DNA of 64,000 nucleotides from CAIQPS01 sp964631965 (GTDB lineage: Bacteria > Actinomycetota > Thermoleophilia > RBG-16-64-13): positions 7,630-71,629 of the forward strand of contig CAZWAR010000002.1 of assembly GCA_964631965.1 (NCBI GenBank), given 5' to 3'. The notes under the pieces are model-generated. The model did not search any database. It saw only the letters and a list, made by a program, of their open reading frames with translations, and had not been told where the DNA came from. This document shows, in pieces, positions 6,797 through 15,470 of this stretch. The position numbers and the translations under genes were made by a program. Position 1 is the first letter of the stretch. The number at the start of each line of letters is the position of its first letter.

Positions 6797-9400
6797 ATGG
6801 CTGAATCACGACGGGCGGTCCCGCTACTGGCGACGCGCGATCTCGTCCTCTTTCCGGGGATGCTGGCCCCTATCTTCGTGGAACGGGACAAGGGCGTCCG
6901 GGCGCTCGAGCAGACGGCGCAGACGGGGGGCATGCTGGTGATGGCCGCTCAGAAGTCGGCTGCCACCGACGAGCCCGAACCCGAGGACATCTACTCCGTG
7001 GGTACGCTCGCCAAGGTCGTGCAGTTCTCCCGCCTGTCGGACGGCACCCTCAAGGCCCTCATCGAGGGCCGGGAGCGGGTGAGCATCGACTCCTACCAGG
7101 CCACGCAGCCCCTCTTCACAGTGCGCTACACGCCCATGGACAGCAAGGTTCCGCCCAAGTGGCCCCGCATGCGGGCTCTTATGGACTCGGTGGCCCGCGA
7201 GTTCGCCGCCTATGTGGGACAGACTCCGCAGCTTCCCGAGGAGGCGGAAACCGCCCTGGAGACGGTTACCGACCCGGACAGCATGGTGAACGTCATCGCC
7301 TCCAACCTGATGATCGGCGCCGATCGCAAACAGGAATTGCTTGAAGGCGAGGAGCCCGAGGCGCGTCTGCTGCTGCTGCTCGAGACCCTCATACAGGAGA
7401 ACGAGTTTATCGCGCTCGAGAACGAGATATCAGAGCGGGTTCACGACAGCTTCGAACGTCAGCAGCGCAGGGTGTTCCTGCACGAGCGGCTCAAAGTGCT
7501 GCAGGAGGAACTGGGCGAGGAGGGCGAGGAGGACACTGAGCGCGGCGCCTATCTGAAACAACTCGAGGCCAAGAAACTGCCGGAGGCCGCGGCGGTGGCG
7601 CTCACCAAGGAGATCAGGCGGCTCGGTGATCTGCCGCCGCTCTCCGCCGAGGTGGCCGTGGCCAAGACCTATCTCGACACCGCGCTCGGCCTGCCCTGGG
7701 GCACCCGTTCCGGGTCGGCCATCCCCGATGTGGCCGCGGTGGCCCGGGTCCTCGACGAGACCCACTACGGGCTGAAGAACGTCAAGGATCGCATCGTCGA
7801 GTATCTGGCGGTGGCATCACTGCGCGGCGGCACGCCCCCCAATGCCATACTCTGTCTGGTCGGCCCGCCGGGCGTGGGCAAGACCTCGGTGGCTATGGCG
7901 ACCGCGAAAGGCCTCGAGCGTCCGCTGCAGCGCATCAGCCTGGGCGGGGTGCGCGACGAAGGCGAGATTCGCGGGCACCGCAAGACGTACGTGGGAGCGA
8001 TGCCCGGCCGCATCATCGATGCCCTGAAGAGGGCGGGGGTGGACGATCCGGTGATCGTCCTCGACGAGATAGACAAGATGGAGGCCGACTGGCGGGGCGA
8101 CCCGGCCGCCGCTCTCATGGAGGTCCTCGACCCGGTGCAGAACCGGGCCTTCCGCGACAACTATCTGGAGCTCGAGTACGACCTCTCGCACGTGTTCTTC
8201 ATCGCCACGGCGAACTACGAGGAGGACATCCCCGAGACTCTGTTCGACCGCATGGAGGTCATCCGTCTGCCCGGCTACACCGACCGGGAGAAGCTGGAGA
8301 TTGCCACCCGGCATCTCATCCCCAAGATTGCAGAGGAGAGTGGGCTGCAGGACCTGGGGAACGTGTTCACGAACGCAGCTATCCGAGCGCTGATCCGGGA
8401 GTACACCCGAGAGGCCGGCGTTCGAGAGATGGCCAGGCTCATCGGCAAGGTATACCGGCGTCTGGCCCGCATGAAGGTGGAGGGCAAGACGCTGCCCAGG
8501 AGGGTGACGCCATCCCAGTTGGCGCAACGGGTCGGCCCGGCGCCGTTCCTGTCCGCTCGCTTGGCCACGGAGCCGCTCGTGGGGGTCAGTCTGGGCCTGG
8601 CCTACACAGGGGCCGGGGGCGACGTGCTGCGCATCGAATGCGTGGTCACCCCGGGCAAGGGCGACTTCCATCTGACCGGCCAGATCGGTGAGATCATGCA
8701 GGAGAGCGTCACTGCCGGGTGGGGATATCTCAAGACGGCCCTCGTGCGCGACCCCGACCTCAACGCCTTGTGGATGGAATCGCCAGGCCGCGCTTACCTG
8801 CTCGACAACTACCAGGCGCCCGAGCCGCCCGAGGACGAGCGCGGGCACGGGAGTAACGACCTCCGTCGGCCCGGCGGTCGGGTGATCGAGACGGCGGGAG
8901 CTCCCGAACCGGGCTTCCGCCCTGAGGAGCCGGCAGCCGAAGCCGAGGCGGCCCAGGCGTCGGATCACGAGATCCTGTCTGCGCTCGAGGTGCGGATGCA
9001 CTTCCCCGAAGGGTCGGTTCCCAAGGAAGGCCCCTCCGCGGGGATCGCCGTGGCCACCGCCCTGCTCTCCGCCCTGCTGCAGGTGCCGGTGCGGCCGCTC
9101 ATCGCGCTGAGCGGCGAGATCACCCTCACTGGGCAGGTGTTGCCGGTGGGCGGTCTCAAGGAGAAGATGCTGGCCGCGCTGCGAGAGGGAGTGCAGCAGG
9201 TTGTCTTGCCTCGGACGGTAGCGCCGGAGATCCGGGAGTTGGCTTCTGAGCTCAAGAAGGGGCTGGAGATCATCTACGTAGACAGGTATCTTGACGCGCT
9301 GCCCTACGTCCTGGACGTAGGTACCGAGGGGGCCGGAGATGGCGGCGAGGCCGGCCCCGGCGAACCGACCGGCGAAAAGGAGGGGACGAACAAGGCATGA
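6797..9400 (+). CDS. lon: ATP-dependent protease Lon
   Basis: Single-chain AAA+ protease degrading misfolded and regulatory proteins. The order is the N-terminal LonN substrate domain, a coiled-coil, the AAA+ module with Walker A GPPGVGKT near residues 355-362, and the C-terminal Ser-Lys protease domain with Ser747 (GPSAGIA) and Lys788 (GGLKEK), 41 residues apart as in classical Lon. At 867 residues it is longer than E. coli Lon (784). A Pro/Glu/Ala-rich insert of about 65 residues lies between the MQES strand region and the HFPEG strand of the protease domain, and the C terminus carries a Gly/Glu tail. Its stop overlaps the valS start (ATGA). Confidence 0.97.
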   Translation: MAESRRAVPLLATRDLVLFPGMLAPIFVERDKGVRALEQTAQTGGMLVMAAQKSAATDEPEPEDIYSVGTLAKVVQFSRLSDGTLKALIEGRERVSIDSYQATQPLFTVRYTPMDSKVPPKWPRMRALMDSVAREFAAYVGQTPQLPEEAETALETVTDPDSMVNVIASNLMIGADRKQELLEGEEPEARLLLLLETLIQENEFIALENEISERVHDSFERQQRRVFLHERLKVLQEELGEEGEEDTERGAYLKQLEAKKLPEAAAVALTKEIRRLGDLPPLSAEVAVAKTYLDTALGLPWGTRSGSAIPDVAAVARVLDETHYGLKNVKDRIVEYLAVASLRGGTPPNAILCLVGPPGVGKTSVAMATAKGLERPLQRISLGGVRDEGEIRGHRKTYVGAMPGRIIDALKRAGVDDPVIVLDEIDKMEADWRGDPAAALMEVLDPVQNRAFRDNYLELEYDLSHVFFIATANYEEDIPETLFDRMEVIRLPGYTDREKLEIATRHLIPKIAEESGLQDLGNVFTNAAIRALIREYTREAGVREMARLIGKVYRRLARMKVEGKTLPRRVTPSQLAQRVGPAPFLSARLATEPLVGVSLGLAYTGAGGDVLRIECVVTPGKGDFHLTGQIGEIMQESVTAGWGYLKTALVRDPDLNALWMESPGRAYLLDNYQAPEPPEDERGHGSNDLRRPGGRVIETAGAPEPGFRPEEPAAEAEAAQASDHEILSALEVRMHFPEGSVPKEGPSAGIAVATALLSALLQVPVRPLIALSGEITLTGQVLPVGGLKEKMLAALREGVQQVVLPRTVAPEIRELASELKKGLEIIYVDRYLDALPYVLDVGTEGAGDGGEAGPGEPTGEKEGTNKA

Positions 9401-12093
9401 CGGACGTGAGCATGGAGGCGCGCTACGCCCCCCACGAGGTGGAGGAGCGGCTCATGAAGGGATGGCTGGCGCGGCATGCCTTCCGCGCTTCGGCCAAGGA
9501 CCCCCGGCCTCCGTACGTCATCTCCATCCCGCCGCCGAATGTCACCGGTTCGCTCCACATGGGGCACGCTCTCAACGACACCATCCAGGACATCCTCATT
9601 CGCTATCACCACCTGCGGGGCTACAACACGCTGTGGGTGGTCGGCACCGACCACGCGGGTATCGCCACCCAGAACAAGGTGGAGGGACAATTGGCAGGCG
9701 AAGGCCTGCGGAAGGAGGACCTGGGGCGGGAGCAGTTCGAGAAGCGGGTGTGGAAGTGGCGCGCCGAATACGGTTCAACCATCATCCACCAGCTCAAGCG
9801 CCTGGGCTGTGCCTGCGACTACGAGGAAGAGCGCTTCACCATGGACGAGGGCTACCGCGAGGCGGTGGCCAAGGTGTTCGTGGACCTCTACGAGAAGGGT
9901 GACATCTACCGCGACGTTTACCTGGTGAACTGGTGCACCCGGTGCGGCTCGGCGATCTCCGACCTCGAGGTGGAGCACGAGGACCGGGCGGCCTTCCTCT
10001 ACCATGTGAAGTACCCGGTTGCGGCATCCAACGAGTTCCTCACCGTGGCCACCACTCGCCCGGAGACCATCCTGGGCGATACCGCCGTAGCGGTGAACCC
10101 CAAGGATCCACGTTACGGCCGGTTCGTCGGTAAGACCGCCATCGTGCCGCTGATGGGGCGGGAAGTGCCGATCATAGCCGACGAGCATGTGGACGTCGGC
10201 TTCGGCACGGGTGCCCTCAAGATCACGCCGGCCCACGACCCCGACGACTTCGAGATCGGTATCCGCCATGGCCTGCCGAGCGTCTCCGTGATCGGCCTGG
10301 ATGGGCTCATGACGGCCGACGCGGGCGAGTTCAAAGGCATGTCGGCTGCGGAGGCCCGCGAGGCGGTTGTCAAGCGGCTGGAAGATGAGGGCCTGTTCGT
10401 CAAGGCCGAGGACTACAAGCACGCGGTTGGCACCTGCTATCGCTGCGGCACCACGATCGAGCCGCTCCTTTCGTTGCAGTGGTTCATGGACATGAAGCGC
10501 CTGGCCGAGCCGGCCATCAAGGCGGTGGAGGACGGGCGGGTGAAGTTCCATCCGGCCCGCTGGGGTGACGTCTACCTCGAGTGGATGCGCGGCATCCGGC
10601 CCTGGTGCGTCAGCCGGCAGCTCTGGTGGGGGCATCGCATTCCCGCATACTTCTGCGAGGCCTGCGACCACGTCATGGTGTCTGTCGCTGTTCCGGAGAC
10701 GTGCGACAGGTGTGGCGGCCCGGTGCGGCCGGAGGAGGATGTGCTCGACACCTGGTTCAGCTCGCAGCTCTGGCCCTTCGCCACCCTCGGCTGGCCCGAG
10801 GAGACGGAGCGCCTCGAGGCCTTCTATCCGACGACGGTCCTCTCCACCGCGCGCGACATCATCTACCTCTGGGTGGCCCGGATGATCATGATGGGCCTCG
10901 AATATCGTGACGATGTCCCGTTCCGTGACGTCATCATCCACCCGACGGTGCTGGCCGCCGACGGGCGGCGCATGAGCAAGAGTTTGGGGACAGGGGTGGA
11001 TCCCCTCGAGTTGATCGCCGACTACGGAGCCGACGCCACTCGCTTCGGCTTGGCGTACATGGCTTCGGTGCAGGATGTTCGCTTCAGCGCGGAGCGCATC
11101 GAGATGGGGCGGAACTTCGCCAACAAGACGTGGAACGCGTCCCGGCTGATCCTGCAGGGCGCCGAGGCGGCGGCGGGCCGCACCGGCGGTGGCCCGCGGG
11201 TGGAATTGGCCACTCCCGCCGACCGCTGGATCTTCAGCCGTCTTGCGACAGTCTGCGCCGAGACCGCCTCCCTCTACGAAAGCTATGAGTTCGATGACGT
11301 AGCTCGGGTGCTCTATCGGTTCGTCTGGAACGAGGTCTGCGACTGGTATCTGGAGATTGCCAAGTCCCGCCTCTACAGCGAGGATCCCGCCGAGCGCCTG
11401 CAGGTGAGCGGAAACCTCTTCGTCCTGCTCGAAGCGGTGATGATCATGTTGCACCCTGTGATGCCGTTCATCACCGAGGAGATCTACGGCTTCCTACCTC
11501 AGGTGCAGGCGGGGCTCCGGCCGGCCAGCATCTTCGACGCGATGTATCCCGAGGCTCCCGCCGAATGGTCGGATCCGGCTGCCGAGGTGGCCATGGAGGC
11601 CTTTACATCGGTCGTTGCCGGACTGCGGTCGGCCAGGGAGGAGCTAGGGCTCACTCGCGACGTGACCGGCCGGGTGGCTCTGCTGGAGACCGAGGCCGGG
11701 GCGGCCGCCGGCCTGGTGGAGCTGCCGGATGCCGTACGGCAACTATGCGGCTGCGAGATCGTGGCGGTTCACAAACTGGGGGAGCGACCGGCGGGCCGGT
11801 TCGCCTCGGTCGAAGGACCAGGCGTGAAGGCTATGCTCGACCTCGAGGGTGTGGTGGATGTGGAACGCGAGGCTGAACGCCTCCTGACCAAGGCTCGAAA
11901 GGCGCACTCGGAAGCAGCCAAAGCGCGGGGCAAGCTCGGCAACCAGGGTTTTGTGGCCAAGGCGCCCGAAGCGGTCGTGGCCGAAGAGCGCGCCCGCTTG
12001 GCGGCCGCAGAAGCGGCTCTTGAGGAAGTGCGTCGGTCGTACGAGGAGCGCGTCGGCGGGCGACTGGCGCTGCCGGGGGAGGAAGATCGGTGA
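9397..12093 (+). CDS. valS: valine--tRNA ligase
   Basis: Class Ia aminoacyl-tRNA synthetase charging tRNA-Val. The HIGH-type motif appears as SLHMGH in PPPNVTGSLHMGHALND, and the KMSKS loop as RRMSKSLGTG. Cys pairs (CTRCG, CYRCG, CEACD, CDRCG) suggest zinc-ribbon inserts in the editing and catalytic regions. The C terminus ends in a Lys/Ala/Glu-rich coiled-coil arm typical of ValS. 898 residues is normal. The ATGA overlap with lon and the GTGA overlap with folC indicate translational coupling. Confidence 0.98.
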   Translation: MTDVSMEARYAPHEVEERLMKGWLARHAFRASAKDPRPPYVISIPPPNVTGSLHMGHALNDTIQDILIRYHHLRGYNTLWVVGTDHAGIATQNKVEGQLAGEGLRKEDLGREQFEKRVWKWRAEYGSTIIHQLKRLGCACDYEEERFTMDEGYREAVAKVFVDLYEKGDIYRDVYLVNWCTRCGSAISDLEVEHEDRAAFLYHVKYPVAASNEFLTVATTRPETILGDTAVAVNPKDPRYGRFVGKTAIVPLMGREVPIIADEHVDVGFGTGALKITPAHDPDDFEIGIRHGLPSVSVIGLDGLMTADAGEFKGMSAAEAREAVVKRLEDEGLFVKAEDYKHAVGTCYRCGTTIEPLLSLQWFMDMKRLAEPAIKAVEDGRVKFHPARWGDVYLEWMRGIRPWCVSRQLWWGHRIPAYFCEACDHVMVSVAVPETCDRCGGPVRPEEDVLDTWFSSQLWPFATLGWPEETERLEAFYPTTVLSTARDIIYLWVARMIMMGLEYRDDVPFRDVIIHPTVLAADGRRMSKSLGTGVDPLELIADYGADATRFGLAYMASVQDVRFSAERIEMGRNFANKTWNASRLILQGAEAAAGRTGGGPRVELATPADRWIFSRLATVCAETASLYESYEFDDVARVLYRFVWNEVCDWYLEIAKSRLYSEDPAERLQVSGNLFVLLEAVMIMLHPVMPFITEEIYGFLPQVQAGLRPASIFDAMYPEAPAEWSDPAAEVAMEAFTSVVAGLRSAREELGLTRDVTGRVALLETEAGAAAGLVELPDAVRQLCGCEIVAVHKLGERPAGRFASVEGPGVKAMLDLEGVVDVEREAERLLTKARKAHSEAAKARGKLGNQGFVAKAPEAVVAEERARLAAAEAALEEVRRSYEERVGGRLALPGEEDR

Positions 12094-13382
12094 GCACCTA
12101 CAACCCGTCCGAGATCTGGGAGTACGTCAACGGTCTCGAGCGGCTCGGCACCCGGCTGGGGCTCGAGCGGATGGAGCGGCTGGTGGAGGCCCTCGGATCC
12201 CCCCAGAAGGCATACCGTACCATTCACGTGGTCGGCACGAACGGCAAGACGTCGACCACCAGGTTCGTCTCAGCTCTCTTGCAGGCTCGGGGGCACAGAG
12301 TGGGGGCCTACATCTCCCCGCACCTCGTCAGTCTTGCCGAGCGGCAGATGGTGGACTCCGTCCCCTCGAGTGATGAGGAGTTCTGCAACGTCGTCGCGCG
12401 CATCCGCCCGGTCGTCGAGCGACTGGAGAAGACCTTCGAGCCGGACGAAAGGCTCACCCAGTTCGAGGTCCTCACGGCAGCCGCTTTCTTGTACTTCAAG
12501 GAACAGGGTTGCGACGTCGCCGTCGTCGAGGCGGGTCTGGGGGGGCGGCTGGACGCGACGGCGGTCCTCGAATCCGATGTGCAAGTGTTGACCAGCATCG
12601 GTCTCGAGCACACCGAGCTGCTCGGGGATACAACTCTCGACATCCTGCGGGAGAAGCAGGCGGTGATCCCTCCGGGCGGCAAGGTGGTCGCGGGAGTCCT
12701 GAGCCCGGACCTCAAGACGGAGCTGAAGGCCTTTTGCTCTGCTCGTGGTGCCGACTGCCACTTCTTCGGCGACGACATCGTCGTGCTCGCCGAGGCCCGG
12801 GGCGATTCGTTCGACATATTCGGACTCCATGGTTGCTACATGGACGTCCGTCTGAGGGTCCTCGGAGGCTATCAACGAGTGAACGCGGCGGTCTCGGTGG
12901 CCGCGGTCGAGTTGTTCGAGGGTGAGGAACTGGATGCGGACATGGTCCGGGCGGCTCTCGCCTCCACCTCTGCTCCGGGTCGCCTGGAGATCGTCAGCAC
13001 GCAGCCGCTCTGCATCTTCGACGGCTCCCACAACCCGCCCGGGATGGAGGAGACGATGCGTTCCTTGGATCCTATCCTGGAGCGGAGGCGTCTCATCGCC
13101 GTTGTGTCTATCCTGAGTGACAAGGACGCCGCACAGATGATCCGTCATCTGGCTCCGCGCTGCGACATCATCTTCGCCACTCAGAGTTCGAGCCCTAGAG
13201 CCTTGCCGGCGGAGGACCTGGCGCTGCTCATTTCCGATCTCGATGGAGATGCCGAGGTCTTCGTGGATCCCGATCCGCACTCCGCCATGGTGAGCGCCTA
13301 CCGGCTGGCCACGTCGAACCAGGTGGTCCTGGTCACGGGGTCGTTGACGGTCATTGCGGATCTCAAGCGGAGGATGAACTAG
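12090..13382 (+). CDS. folC: folylpolyglutamate synthase / dihydrofolate synthase
   Basis: Mur-ligase family enzyme that adds glutamate to dihydropteroate and/or folates in an ATP-dependent reaction. The P-loop is GTNGKTSTTRF near residue 50, and the SPHL element (AYISPHLVS), which contacts folate in the family, follows. The conserved FDGSHNPPGM segment lies near residue 310. At 430 residues the length is typical. The start GTG 12090 overlaps the valS stop. valS-folC adjacency is common in bacteria. Three bases after its stop a 40-residue membrane peptide begins. Confidence 0.96.
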   Translation: MSTYNPSEIWEYVNGLERLGTRLGLERMERLVEALGSPQKAYRTIHVVGTNGKTSTTRFVSALLQARGHRVGAYISPHLVSLAERQMVDSVPSSDEEFCNVVARIRPVVERLEKTFEPDERLTQFEVLTAAAFLYFKEQGCDVAVVEAGLGGRLDATAVLESDVQVLTSIGLEHTELLGDTTLDILREKQAVIPPGGKVVAGVLSPDLKTELKAFCSARGADCHFFGDDIVVLAEARGDSFDIFGLHGCYMDVRLRVLGGYQRVNAAVSVAAVELFEGEELDADMVRAALASTSAPGRLEIVSTQPLCIFDGSHNPPGMEETMRSLDPILERRRLIAVVSILSDKDAAQMIRHLAPRCDIIFATQSSSPRALPAEDLALLISDLDGDAEVFVDPDPHSAMVSAYRLATSNQVVLVTGSLTVIADLKRRMN

Positions 13383-13385
13383 ACC

Positions 13386-13508
13386 TTGATCAAGCGCCAG
13401 AAAGCAGGTAAATCAGGGCACGCCGTCTTTATCGGCGTTCTGCTTGTGGCAATCACGGTTGTGGTATTTTTTACCCTTGGCTACGTGCTTGCACGAGTCC
13501 TGATATAG
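13386..13508 (+). CDS. 40-residue single-pass membrane peptide
   Basis: A short frame from TTG 13386 to TAG 13508, too short for ordinary gene calling. It encodes a basic N terminus (MIKRQKAGKSGH), then about 24 consecutive hydrophobic residues ending in ARVLI, the pattern of a single transmembrane helix with a cytoplasmic N terminus. It begins 3 nt after the folC stop, with GGAGG inside the folC end about 11 nt before the TTG, and a zinc-ribbon membrane protein gene follows 10 nt later. Operon position and clean hydrophobicity argue for a real gene. No family or function is recognised. Confidence 0.55.
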   Translation: MIKRQKAGKSGHAVFIGVLLVAITVVVFFTLGYVLARVLI

Positions 13509-13518
13509 GGGGCAGAAG

Positions 13519-14028
13519 GTGGATAACGTCTTCGAGACCATCAATAGGATCATCGGCTCCCCATATTGGATGCTCGCGGTCTACATCATCCTCTTCTGCC
13601 TGACGGTGCTCTGGCTGGTGCTGGCCTTCTGGACCTACAAGGACGCGCGCAAGCGCATCGACGACCCCGTCATCGTGGGGGTGGCTGTCCTCTGCTCCCT
13701 TCTGCTGCCGTACATCGGCACTCTCATATACGCTATTCTGCGGCCGGCCGAATACCTGGCGGAGGCCCGGGAGCGGGAGTTGGAGATCCGGGCGATGGAG
13801 CAGGAGCTGCACACCCTGCGCGCCTGCCCGTCGTGCGGTGAGGTCATCCGTCCCGACTATCTGGCCTGCCCGAGTTGCCGCCGGCCTCTCCGTACCGCCT
13901 GTCCGTATTGCGACCGGGTACTCGAGCCGGGCTGGAAGCTCTGTCCGTACTGCGCTCACGATCTGAAGAGCCGGCGGGTGCCGCCGCCGGTCGATGGCCC
14001 ACCTGGCTTGATCGAAGTGCAGCAGTAG
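13519..14028 (+). CDS. membrane protein with double zinc ribbon
   Basis: A 169-residue protein with two N-terminal transmembrane helices (residues about 16-40 and 53-75). A short coiled-coil linker rich in Glu/Arg follows, then a cytoplasmic double zinc ribbon with Cys pairs CPSC, CPSC, CPYC and CPYC between residues 100 and 155. Such ribbons usually mediate protein-protein or nucleic-acid contacts; the role here is unknown. It starts at GTG 13519, with AGGGGG about 6 nt upstream. It lies between folC plus a micropeptide and ndk. Confidence 0.75.
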   Translation: MDNVFETINRIIGSPYWMLAVYIILFCLTVLWLVLAFWTYKDARKRIDDPVIVGVAVLCSLLLPYIGTLIYAILRPAEYLAEARERELEIRAMEQELHTLRACPSCGEVIRPDYLACPSCRRPLRTACPYCDRVLEPGWKLCPYCAHDLKSRRVPPPVDGPPGLIEVQQ

Positions 14029-14128
14029 CCCCTGGCATTTCGAGAGTTTCTGCAGGAGGGTGCGCCGCCGGGTCCGCGCGGTCTCGGGTAGAATGAGGCC
14101 GCCCGGAACAACTACCGTGGAGGAAATG

Positions 14129-14548
14129 GTGGAACGTACGTTGGTGCTCGTCAAACCCAGCGGCATAGCTCGCGGCCTGGTCGGCGAGGTCATCAGCCGC
14201 ATCGAGCGCAGGGGTCTGATCGTGAGGGCGGCCAGGATGCTCATGGTCACCCGCGACATGGCCGAGCGGCACTACGCCGAGCACGAGGGGAAAGACTTCT
14301 ACCCCGATCTCGTGGACCACATCACCTCCGCTCCCATTTTCGCGATGGTCGTCGAAGGTCCAGAGGCGGTCCGGGTGGTCCGCATGATGATGGGTGCGAC
14401 GAACCCTCTGGAGGCGGCTCCGGGAACGGTGCGCGGCGATTTCGGGCTGTCCGTGCGCCACAACGTGGTGCACAGCGCCGACAGTCTGGCGAGTGCCCAA
14501 CGCGAGATCGGGATATTCTTTCCCGAAGGCGTCGACCTCCTAGGCTAG
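14129..14548 (+). CDS. ndk: nucleoside diphosphate kinase
   Basis: Transfers the terminal phosphate of ATP to nucleoside diphosphates through a phosphohistidine. The active-site segment is RHNVVHSADS with His115 as the phosphorylated residue. With GTG 14129 the protein is 139 residues and begins MERTLVLVKPSG, the family's normal start. GGAGG at 14119-14123 is 5 nt from this GTG but only 2 nt from the in-frame ATG at 14126, which decides the start. The frame stays open upstream to 14060 but that part is not conserved. maf follows after 11 bp. Confidence 0.96.
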   Translation: MERTLVLVKPSGIARGLVGEVISRIERRGLIVRAARMLMVTRDMAERHYAEHEGKDFYPDLVDHITSAPIFAMVVEGPEAVRVVRMMMGATNPLEAAPGTVRGDFGLSVRHNVVHSADSLASAQREIGIFFPEGVDLLG

Positions 14549-14559
14549 TCGGTCCGCCG

Positions 14560-15207
14560 GTGGATCTCCGGCCGCCATTCCCGCCCGATTTCCGACTCTT
14601 CCTCGCGTCCCAGTCGCCGCGGCGCCGTTCCTTGCTGCGGGATATGGGGGTTCCACATGTGGTGGTGCGGTCCACCGCGGAGGAGGTTCTCCAGGGCAAC
14701 GGTGCCGAGATGCTCGCGGCCGATAATGCTGCCGCGAAACTGAGAGCAGCGGTCCTGCCTATCGACGCCCCGGGTGGTGTCTTCGTACTTGCCACTGACA
14801 CACTGGTCACCCTCGACAACAGGGTGATGGGCAAGCCGGCCACCCGCGACGAGGCGGCCGGCATGATCGGTGCCCTCTCGGGCAGGACGCATCAGGTGGT
14901 ATCCGGCGTCGCTCTGTTGCGGACCGCCCGGTCTCCTGGGGCCAGGCCCGACGATGAGCTCAGGCTCGTGGCCACGGCGACCACGGACGTCACCTTCCTC
15001 GAACTGAGTTCCGCGCAGATCGAGGCATACCTCGACTCCGGCGAGTGGACCGACAAGGCGGGCGCCTACGGCGTGCAGGGCCTGGCCGGCCTGTTTGTGG
15101 CGGAGATACGCGGCGAATACAGCAATGTGGTGGGCCTACCCCTAGGCCTTCTGGCCCGCATGTTTCTCGAGGCTGGGTTCGACCTTCTTCGACGGCAATG
15201 GATATGA
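14560..15207 (+). CDS. maf: Maf-like nucleotide pyrophosphatase
   Basis: Maf/Ham1-fold nucleoside triphosphate pyrophosphatase that removes non-canonical or modified nucleotides such as dTTP/UTP analogues. The N-terminal signature FLASQSPRRRSLL is the Maf SxSPRR motif, ATDTLV carries the catalytic acidic residue, and DKAGAYGVQGLAG is the conserved C-terminal signature. It starts at GTG 14560. In many bacteria maf lies directly upstream of mreBCD, as here, and is associated with septum arrest when overexpressed. 215 residues is slightly long for the family because of an insert around residues 125-135. Confidence 0.94.
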   Translation: MDLRPPFPPDFRLFLASQSPRRRSLLRDMGVPHVVVRSTAEEVLQGNGAEMLAADNAAAKLRAAVLPIDAPGGVFVLATDTLVTLDNRVMGKPATRDEAAGMIGALSGRTHQVVSGVALLRTARSPGARPDDELRLVATATTDVTFLELSSAQIEAYLDSGEWTDKAGAYGVQGLAGLFVAEIRGEYSNVVGLPLGLLARMFLEAGFDLLRRQWI

Positions 15208-15366
15208 AGGTCGCTGAAGAATGATGCTTCGCCCGGGTGCGACGGGGATGTCGGCACGAACGGACCAGAGGGAGCAGCGATGGGAGCGCTGTTGACGCCG
15301 GCATGGGACGCGCCGTGCCGTCGTCCGGGACCATGCTCTGCCGAGGCTTGGTTCTTCGGCAGCCTG

Positions 15367-15372
15367 TATAAT
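15367..15372 (+). promoter_or_regulatory. candidate -10 element for the mreB operon
   Basis: A perfect TATAAT sits in the 221-bp gap between maf and mreB, about 57 nt upstream of the mreB Shine-Dalgarno sequence. No good -35 hexamer is found at 16-18 bp; TTGGTT lies only 13 bp away. The hexamer match is exact in otherwise GC-rich DNA, which supports a promoter for mreBCD-mrdA-rodA. Confidence 0.5.
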
Positions 15373-15470
15373 GTGCGGACGCCCCAGGAGCACTCGGGGG
15401 GCTTGAGCAGCGTGAGGGAGGTACGGCCATAGCTTTCACCGAGTTCATCACCGGGTTTGCCGGTCGAGAT

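Noticed and set aside
9775..11454. 559-codon minus-strand frame opposite valS
   Set aside because: Composition (His/Val/Gly/Asp-rich) is that of an antisense high-GC frame and valS is certain.
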